A DNA stretch of 64,000 bases from NCBI GenBank assembly GCA_014379405.1, contig JACMLU010000005.1, positions 1 through 64,000 on the forward strand, in the 5' to 3' direction. Below, in pieces: positions 58,601-64,000 of the stretch. Under the pieces are notes generated by a model, which made no database searches, was not told the origin of the DNA, and saw only the letters and a list, made by a program, of their open reading frames with translations. The first letter of the stretch is position 1, and each line of letters starts with the position of its first letter. The position numbers were made by a program, and so were the translations under genes. The DNA is from Flavobacterium sp. Its GTDB lineage: Bacteria > Bacteroidota > Bacteroidia > Flavobacteriales > Flavobacteriaceae.

Positions 58601-61600
58601 GCCAAGGCGGAAGTCCCACTGTTTTATCCATTACTGTTAGTGGCGCTACTGGAACTCCAACCTATCAATGGTATTCCAATCTTTCCAATAACACAACTAC
58701 TGGAACGGCTATTTCTGGAGAAACCAATTCTACCTATACTCCATCGGCTTCAACTGTAGGGACAACTTATTATTATTGCATTATCACTTTGCCTTCCGGA
58801 GGATGTTCGAGCATTACCTCCAATACTGCCACCGTGACTATTAATGCCGGAGCGACTATCACTACACAACCTACAGCAACCCAAAGTTTATGTGTTGGGG
58901 CGACAATTGCTACTCCATTAACGGTAAGTTATTCTGGAGGAAGTGGCGGTGTGAGTTACCAATGGTATTCCAATACTACCAATTTGAATACTGGAGGAAC
59001 TCTAATTCCAGGTGCTACCAATGCCAATTATACGCCAGCAGTTTTTAACACAAGCGGAAATTATTACTATTATGTTATCTTATCTTTCTCTGGTAATGGA
59101 TGTGGTCCCATAACGAGTAATCTTGCCGAGATTTTGGTCGTTAGTGACCCAACGGTTAGTTCTCAACCCCTAGTTTCTCAAACTTTATGTCAAGGTGCAC
59201 CTCCAACTAATTTAACTGTAACTGCAACGGGAGGAATCGGGACTTATTCTTATCAATGGTTTTCTTCTGTTTCCAATTCCAATTCGGGAGGAATCTTGAT
59301 TGCTGGAGAAACCAATTCTAGTTATACTCCATCAACAACTTCTGTTGGAACGATCTATTATTATTGCGTGATTTCTCAAACGGGAATTGGCTGTAATGCA
59401 ACCAGCGCAACGGTCGAGGTTATTGTCAATCTTGCACCAACCATTACTACTCAGCCTCAATCCAGCACTGTTTGTTTAGGAATTACACCCACTCTTTTAA
59501 AAGTAACTTACAGCAACGGCGTAGGAACGCCAACTTATCAATGGTATTCGAATACTGTCAATTCGATCCTAGGAAGTACGCCTATTTCTGGTGCAACAAA
59601 CGCCACTTATACTCCACAAAATACTGTTGTTGGAACGACTTATTATTATTGCATCATCACTTTGCCAACGGGTGGTTGCTCTAGTTTAACTTCTAATATT
59701 GCAACGGTTACTATTAATCAGAATCCCGTCATTTCCAATAAAACGGCCATCATCTGTAGTGGAAATTCATTTAGCATCACTCCCGACAATTTAAGTGGAG
59801 ATACCGTTCCAGCAGGAGCCACCTATATTTGGTCGAACCCAACTATTTCACCCACTGGTTCCATAACCGGTGCCTCGGCACAAAATGTACAGCAAACCAG
59901 TATTAGCCAAAGCTTAATCAATACCACAACGAGTCCTGCCACTGTTAGTTATACCGTTACACCACTATCAGGAATTTGTGTTGGTGCTACTTTTACCTCA
60001 GTAGTCACTGTAAATCCAGCCATTTCGCCCAATGTCACTTCAAATAATAGTAGTTGTTTTGGTGCCAATAACGGTGCTATTCAAACCAATATCACGGGAG
60101 GAATTCCATTCAGTTCTGGTGCGCCTTATCTCATTTCTTGGACTGGACCCAACGGATTTACATCCTCAGCTTCGAATATTTCGAATTTGGCTCCCGGTAA
60201 TTACAATCTTTCTATTGCGGATGCTGGTGGTTGTCCCACTGCCAAAACGTATCCAATTACGGAACCTGCTGAAATTATCATTACAACGGATTTAGAAAAA
60301 GATATAACTTGTTTTAATTCGGCTGATGGTGCAATTAAAATCACCTTAACTGGCGGCACTTTAAATTATAAAATCGCTTGGACAAAAAATGGAATCCCTT
60401 TCGCAATGACCGAAGACCTCTCCAATTTAAGTCCCGGAACCTATGTAGTTTCCGTGTCGGATGCCAATAATTGTGTACCCAAAACGGCGACTTTCACCAT
60501 AACCGAGCCACCTATTTTGGCTATAAACTTGGTCAACAAAACCAACATCTTGTGTTTTGGAGATTCAACAGGATCCATAACTGTAAATGTTGTTGGAGGA
60601 ACAGGTCCTTATACATTTGCTTGGTCAGGGCCAAATGGTTTCAGCAGTCCGAATCAAAATCTGACCGCTCTTTTTGCAGGAACTTATACTTTAATCGTTA
60701 CCGACAATTCGGGTTGTGCCAAAAACTTGTCGGTACCAATTACACAAACTCCTGAAATTAAAATAACAGCAAACACAACGCCAATCGTTTGTTATGGCGA
60801 CAATAATGCGTCTATCAACCTTGTAGTTTCTGGTGGTGTTGCACCTTACAGCATAGCGTGGAGTAATTTGGGAACTGGCACTTCTCAGAACAATCTTTCG
60901 GCTGGGGATTATACAATAACTGTTACCGATGCCTTGAATTGCACCAAAACCTTAACCGTGAACATTCCCGAAGCACCAATTTTTACCGTCAATCCGGTGG
61001 TGAAAAACATCAGTTGTTTTGGAACGAATAATGGTAGTATTACCCTCAATTTTGTGGGAGGAATTGCACCCGTTAAATTGACTTGGAGTGATGGTAGTAC
61101 TGCTGGAACCACCCGAAATAATCTAGGTCCGGGCTCCTATACCGTAACTATTGTTGATGGAAAACCTTGTACCATTACCCGAACATTTATTATTTTGGAA
61201 CCGCAATTATTGGTGCTTTCGGCTAATATTACCCACGCCTTGGACTGCAATAATGCCAATACTGGTGCCATCAATCTTTTGGTTTCTGGAGGTTCAGCAC
61301 CCTTTACTTACACTTGGTCAAACGGAGCCACCACCGAAGATTTATCGAACATTCCAGCAGGAAATTATTTGGTTACCGTAACCGATGCAAACGGCTGTAC
61401 CAAGCAAGCACAATACAGTATCAACAGACCACCTCCTATCGTAACTGGAGTGGTTACCAAAACTGATTTTGACTGCGAAACCAAATACGTAAAACAAACT
61501 TTCGTGGCTGATGTTTCAGGTGGCGTTCCTCCTTATCAATTGGTTTGGTCTAGCGGAACGGTTAGCGGAGCGAATAATGAATTTATGAATACTACTCAAA

Positions 61601-62217
61601 ACGGAACGGTGATTCTGACTGCTACGGATGCCATTGGCTGTAAATCCAATTATACCTTTACAGTTGCTATTCCAACGCTTGGATCTCCTTCTTTTAATGT
61701 CGGTTCCTATGCTTATTCGACTTATGGTGCTTATTCCATCAATGATCCCATACAATTTACCAATACCGCTACTGGCGATTACATTAGCGTGGCTTGGGAT
61801 TTTGGCGACGGAACTTTTTCTACGGAACTCAACCCCGTGCACAGTTTCATCAATCCAAAAGATTATGTGGTGACGCAAACGGTCACTTATCCTTTTGGCT
61901 GCGTTTATGTTCAAAAAATTACTCTGGTAGTTGGCAAAGGCTATGTATTGGTTGTTCCCAATGCTTTCACTCCCAACAATGATACGCTCAATGACACTTT
62001 TAGACCCGTGACCAAAGCTTTAAAAAATGTCCACTTGGATGTTTATGATACCTGGGGTTCCCTTATTTATTCAGAGACGGGCGACGTTTTGCGAGGTTGG
62101 GACGGAAAAATAAAAGGCATCAATGCCGAAAACGGCAATTACTTCTGTAAAGTGAGCGGAGAAACTTTTTATGGCACTATTGTCAATGATAACCACCCAT
62201 TTGTATTAATAAAATAA
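55603..62217 (+). CDS. Giant T9SS-secreted, repeat-rich adhesin-like protein with type B sorting domain
   Basis: 2204 residues. Signal peptide 1-24; PKD/Ig-like region (about 30-690); seven Ig-like repeats of about 95 residues (696-1372) with PTYQWYSNT, then SYTPP, then YYYCIITLPSGGC; SprB-type repeats (about 1483-1935, six copies plus a degenerate one) with CFGxNNGSITLxVxGG and GxYTVTVTDANGC; a PKD domain (about 2052-2109, WDFGDGTFS); and a gliding-motility-associated C-terminal domain (2116-2204) starting VPNAFTPNNDTLNDTF. Type B CTDs direct export by the type IX system and anchoring with a PorP/SprF partner, encoded 6 bp downstream. Probably a surface adhesin or gliding-associated fibre. 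Cysteines recur in each repeat. Confidence 0.9.
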   Translation: MRKLYKILFLIVFIHSGAILNAKGNSSVNNLVLPAAAISGTTTVCQNAAQPQITFTGSGGTAPYTFTYTVTGVAGNQTIATTSGNSVTVPAPTTNTGSFVYTLVSVSDSSGTQAQSGNATVTVNASPDAAMGGTGSGSNFNGVPVFRICSNTVTAFTFTNTSITPSLNSNYTINWGDGSTDFNSASWSTTTHTYAVGIWNLIYTIQGNNGCNTTKNYLVFVGSNPAVSLGNPGNTDICNSSSLTFPITGTTNNPPGTTYTVTFNDGSTPQIYNHPPPSSVTHTFLKSSCGVTSSDGTNSYPNSFSAIIVASNPCNISSVGVVPIYVSTPPIANFTLPTKGCVNTSICMTNSSTGAYENNGSNSSCNTSPKIIWSISPSTGFSISSGSLGNDFGSSDPNLWQTGSNTLCLNFSQAGTYTITMKTGNRCGSDTKIQTICIEPLLTPQFTLNNTSGCTPLAITATNTTVTTNSCTPPTYVWNVTHTPAYCGASIAAIPNQTTPNATYNFTEPGTYSITLTATNSCGSFPISQTVTVKKPPTVSINPIANVCQTANSTSINPTAIVPACANATYAWSFPGGTPATSTLAVPGAISYTTAGNHTISLSVTNECGTTIATDRIFTINPSPTIIGDLFSCVGFTSQLTGSATAATTSPWTSSNTTIATVNSTGLVTAVSGGTTTITYTNANNCKTTEVFTVNPAPTITPLVSSTVCIGGTLNVLSFTISGATGTPTYQWYSNTTNSNTGGSIIPSETNSTYTPPSTTAGIVYYYCIITLPSGGCSNIKTNTATVTIMPNPTIATQPTPTQNLCVGVTVSTPLSITYSGGTGTASYQWYSNSVNSNIGGTLIAGATSSTYTPPVFTITGNYYYYATVSLSGNGCLPATSNVAEVIVFADPTISSQPTASQTLCQSATPLNLDVTTTGGNGTFSYQWYSNSTNTNTGGTLIAGATSNSYTPPTNTVGTKYYYSVVSQNGTSGCSVTSSTAAIVVISAPTISQPVSSTVCQGGSPTVLSITVSGATGTPTYQWYSNLSNNTTTGTAISGETNSTYTPSASTVGTTYYYCIITLPSGGCSSITSNTATVTINAGATITTQPTATQSLCVGATIATPLTVSYSGGSGGVSYQWYSNTTNLNTGGTLIPGATNANYTPAVFNTSGNYYYYVILSFSGNGCGPITSNLAEILVVSDPTVSSQPLVSQTLCQGAPPTNLTVTATGGIGTYSYQWFSSVSNSNSGGILIAGETNSSYTPSTTSVGTIYYYCVISQTGIGCNATSATVEVIVNLAPTITTQPQSSTVCLGITPTLLKVTYSNGVGTPTYQWYSNTVNSILGSTPISGATNATYTPQNTVVGTTYYYCIITLPTGGCSSLTSNIATVTINQNPVISNKTAIICSGNSFSITPDNLSGDTVPAGATYIWSNPTISPTGSITGASAQNVQQTSISQSLINTTTSPATVSYTVTPLSGICVGATFTSVVTVNPAISPNVTSNNSSCFGANNGAIQTNITGGIPFSSGAPYLISWTGPNGFTSSASNISNLAPGNYNLSIADAGGCPTAKTYPITEPAEIIITTDLEKDITCFNSADGAIKITLTGGTLNYKIAWTKNGIPFAMTEDLSNLSPGTYVVSVSDANNCVPKTATFTITEPPILAINLVNKTNILCFGDSTGSITVNVVGGTGPYTFAWSGPNGFSSPNQNLTALFAGTYTLIVTDNSGCAKNLSVPITQTPEIKITANTTPIVCYGDNNASINLVVSGGVAPYSIAWSNLGTGTSQNNLSAGDYTITVTDALNCTKTLTVNIPEAPIFTVNPVVKNISCFGTNNGSITLNFVGGIAPVKLTWSDGSTAGTTRNNLGPGSYTVTIVDGKPCTITRTFIILEPQLLVLSANITHALDCNNANTGAINLLVSGGSAPFTYTWSNGATTEDLSNIPAGNYLVTVTDANGCTKQAQYSINRPPPIVTGVVTKTDFDCETKYVKQTFVADVSGGVPPYQLVWSSGTVSGANNEFMNTTQNGTVILTATDAIGCKSNYTFTVAIPTLGSPSFNVGSYAYSTYGAYSINDPIQFTNTATGDYISVAWDFGDGTFSTELNPVHSFINPKDYVVTQTVTYPFGCVYVQKITLVVGKGYVLVVPNAFTPNNDTLNDTFRPVTKALKNVHLDVYDTWGSLIYSETGDVLRGWDGKIKGINAENGNYFCKVSGETFYGTIVNDNHPFVLIK

Positions 62218-62223
62218 GCCCCA

Positions 62224-63255
62224 ATGAGAATGAAACTAAAACTTGTTTTATATATACTATTAACAACCTTATCTATTGTTGAGGTTAAAGCGCAAGACCC
62301 CATATTTACGCAATACTTTTTGGTGCCCGAATCCTTGAATCCTGCCTTTACGGGAACATTGGTTACAGGTTACACTGGTCTTATCCACCGATCACAATGG
62401 CCTAATGAAAATAGAAGAATTGATACCGAATATGCTTTTGTCAATAGTCCGATTGGTAGTGAAAGAGAAATGGGCTTGGGTTTAACCATATTAAATCAAC
62501 GAGAGGTTTTTACCAAATACAATTATACTCAAATCAATGGCGTGTATTCCTATAATGTCAATTTGAACGATGAATGGCGATTCCGATTGGGCATAGAAGC
62601 GGGTTACGGACATAAAAATTTCAACTTCAGCAATCTTTTATTGGAAGACCAAATCAATCCCAACGACGGCTCCATCAGTGGAGGAAGTTCTGATCCCGGA
62701 GTTTTGAACGCTACTGATAAAATTGGCTTTTTTGATATTTCATCGGGGATTCTGCTATATAGTGACAAAGCGTGGTTTGGAACCTCCTTGAAGCATTTGA
62801 ACAAACCTAATATTGCCTTTACAGACTATGCAGCTGTTCCTTTGGAATTGTTTTTAAGTATTCACAGCGGCTATTCCTTGAGTTTGGATGACAGTCCGAT
62901 GTCTTTTTTTCCTGATGAAACGAATGTATTGTTGACAGCCAATTATATGCGACAAGCCGAATACAACCGCTTGGATTTTGGCACCGCATTGGAATTAAAA
63001 CCTTTTATCGTTGGAGTCCTCGCTGCCACTAATCCAGAAGGTAAAAGCAACAACAGTCATTTATTGACTTCCATAAATCTTTTCGGTTCCATCCAGTTGG
63101 ATCGTTTTGTTTTTGGCTATTCGTATGACATCAATACTTCGCAAATGGGCAATACCCAGGGCGTGCACGAACTTTCATTGACTTGGCAAATAGGTCGTGA
63201 ATGCGAAAGCTGCGATAATTATTTGGTTAAGCATCCTTGGGGGAGGAATTATTAA
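62224..63255 (+). CDS. PorP/SprF-family T9SS outer-membrane protein
   Basis: 343 residues with a signal peptide (ending VKAQ). Typical family start DPIFTQYFLVPESLNPAFTGT (about 25-45) and barrel-like alternating sequence throughout, e.g. RFRLGIEAGYGHKNFNFSNLLLED and GTSLKHLNKPNIAFT. SprF-like proteins are needed for secretion or surface attachment of their cognate type B CTD protein. It is 6 bp behind the 2204-residue gene, a gene pair often seen in Flavobacteriia. Ends with an Arg-rich tail KHPWGRNY. Confidence 0.92.
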   Translation: MRMKLKLVLYILLTTLSIVEVKAQDPIFTQYFLVPESLNPAFTGTLVTGYTGLIHRSQWPNENRRIDTEYAFVNSPIGSEREMGLGLTILNQREVFTKYNYTQINGVYSYNVNLNDEWRFRLGIEAGYGHKNFNFSNLLLEDQINPNDGSISGGSSDPGVLNATDKIGFFDISSGILLYSDKAWFGTSLKHLNKPNIAFTDYAAVPLELFLSIHSGYSLSLDDSPMSFFPDETNVLLTANYMRQAEYNRLDFGTALELKPFIVGVLAATNPEGKSNNSHLLTSINLFGSIQLDRFVFGYSYDINTSQMGNTQGVHELSLTWQIGRECESCDNYLVKHPWGRNY

Positions 63256-63462
63256 ACCTCACTCCATAACCTATTTTTTGATTATATTTTTCGTTGTAAT
63301 GGTGTATGTTTAGATTGTTTGATTAAATAGGAGAAAAAATTGTAGCTTGTTCGTGAGATTACCACTCAACTCTCTCTTTTTAGTAACGATTGTGAATCCC
63401 CATCCCTTATTCAACAGTTGAAAAAAAATGAAGCTAAAAGAGGCTACTTAAAAAAAACTCTT

Positions 63463-63470
63463 TACATTTG
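63463..63470 (+). promoter_or_regulatory. Putative -7 box (TACATTTG) of the AraC-type gene
   Basis: TACATTTG fits TAnnTTTG and lies 14 bp before the ATG at 63485, so the leader would be very short. No -33 TTTG at the usual distance, therefore tentative. Confidence 0.35.
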
Positions 63471-63484
63471 AATTTTGCAAACCT

Positions 63485-64000
63485 ATGAACACTACAACCA
63501 TCAAACAATTTTACGAAAATTTTTTTGGAGCCGATTGTCCCGATTTGAATTCTATTATCAGCGAAAACATCCACAAAGACATTGGGCATTTCAATGTGTT
63601 TGATATTGCCGAAATGTATAAATCATTTAAGTCAAAACTGGAAATGCCTTATAACAGAAGAACTTATTACAAAATAAGTTTAATTTCCGGTCAAAACAAA
63701 GTAGAATTTGCCGACAAAACCATCTTAATCAAAGATTGTGGAATTCTATTTGCTTCGCCAAAAATTCCATATAATTACACGCCTTTAAACCTAGAACAGT
63801 CTGGGCATTTTTGCGTGTTTACTAAAGATTTTTTAGCCAAATCCAAAATTGGACTCGATATAGACCACCTCCCTATTTTTTCACTCCAAAGCGATTTTAT
63901 TTATCAAATCACTCCAGAACAATTTGAAGAAGTCAACGCCGTTTTTCTAAAGATGCACACCGAAATTGCTTCGGATTATGAATACAAATATGATTTGCTG
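63485..64000 (+). CDS. AraC-type transcriptional regulator, N-terminal part (cut by window edge)
   Basis: 172 codons from the ATG at 63485 to the right edge, open throughout. The sequence (HFNVFDIAEMYKSF, YNRRTYYKISLISGQNKVEF, KTILIKDCGILFASPKIPYNYTP) is that of the cupin-like ligand-binding half of flavobacterial AraC regulators. The C-terminal HTH is beyond the window, so the assignment rests on the N-terminal domain alone. It is the only regulator on this strand near the T9SS pair, but the 229-bp gap suggests an independent unit. Confidence 0.7.
   Translation, partial: MNTTTIKQFYENFFGADCPDLNSIISENIHKDIGHFNVFDIAEMYKSFKSKLEMPYNRRTYYKISLISGQNKVEFADKTILIKDCGILFASPKIPYNYTPLNLEQSGHFCVFTKDFLAKSKIGLDIDHLPIFSLQSDFIYQITPEQFEEVNAVFLKMHTEIASDYEYKYDLL

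Noticed and set aside
60032..61914. Several plus- and minus-strand frames inside the giant T9SS gene
   Set aside because: Repetitive coding DNA gives open alternative frames; none has a family match.

Overview
The window looks like a chromosome segment of a gliding Flavobacterium-type member of the Bacteroidota. It is AT-rich. It carries a SusC/SusD pair, a hybrid two-component regulator (HTCS), a type IX secretion (T9SS) substrate with a gliding-motility C-terminal domain next to a PorP/SprF partner, and promoter-like TAnnTTTG boxes. No rRNA, tRNA, CRISPR array or complete insertion sequence was seen. Both window edges cut a gene: a KaiC-like ATPase on the left and an AraC-type regulator on the right.

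Layout. (1) 1-4399: KaiC-like ATPase, a GDP-mannose pyrophosphorylase and a TagD-like cytidylyltransferase on the minus strand; then an isolated UpxY-type antiterminator and two tandem mini XRE regulators in very AT-rich DNA. (2) 4400-12924: a heavy-metal (probably Cu/Ag) efflux locus with a Cys-rich secreted protein, a four-fold repeat metal-binding protein, a Met-rich lipoprotein, a CusA-type RND pump split by one in-frame stop, a TolC-type channel and two consecutive adaptors. Seven CPMHP...CxxCGM metal-binding modules lie in this locus. (3) 12923-14308: a gene with a helix-hairpin-helix and a nuclease-like domain, inserted exactly at the 3' end of the last adaptor and flanked by a perfect 25-bp direct repeat that regenerates that 3' end. 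(4) 14309-16873: a polyvalent-type kinase-like protein, a degenerate palindromic repeat pair and a secreted SBBP-repeat protein. (5) 17100-55037: about 38 kb of co-oriented minus-strand genes forming a large polysaccharide utilization locus (PUL). (6) 55603-63255: a 2204-residue T9SS adhesin-like protein and its PorP/SprF partner, then a partial AraC regulator.

The PUL is the most interesting part. It encodes two GH92 alpha-mannosidases, GH89 alpha-N-acetylglucosaminidase, an HGSNAT-like membrane acetyltransferase, GH2, GH3, two GH28s, a phosphoesterase, several unassigned secreted proteins, myo-inositol oxygenase (MIOX), an SDR of the mannonate-oxidoreductase type, a NagB/PIG-L fusion, a sodium symporter, SusC/SusD and an HTCS. 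Three promoters, in front of susC, GH89 and MIOX, share a 28-bp module with the same internal spacing around the -7 box. Co-regulation of transport/mannose removal, alpha-GlcNAc removal and inositol oxidation suggests, as inference, a substrate that joins mannose, alpha-glucosamine, uronic acid and phospho-inositol. Plant GIPC sphingolipid head-groups or GPI-anchor glycans fit this.

Palindromic repeats are spread through the non-coding gaps: a bidirectional TATCGAGAAG family at 14255, 18660 and 27794, a nested perfect inverted repeat at 24243-24400, and another at 37883-37984.
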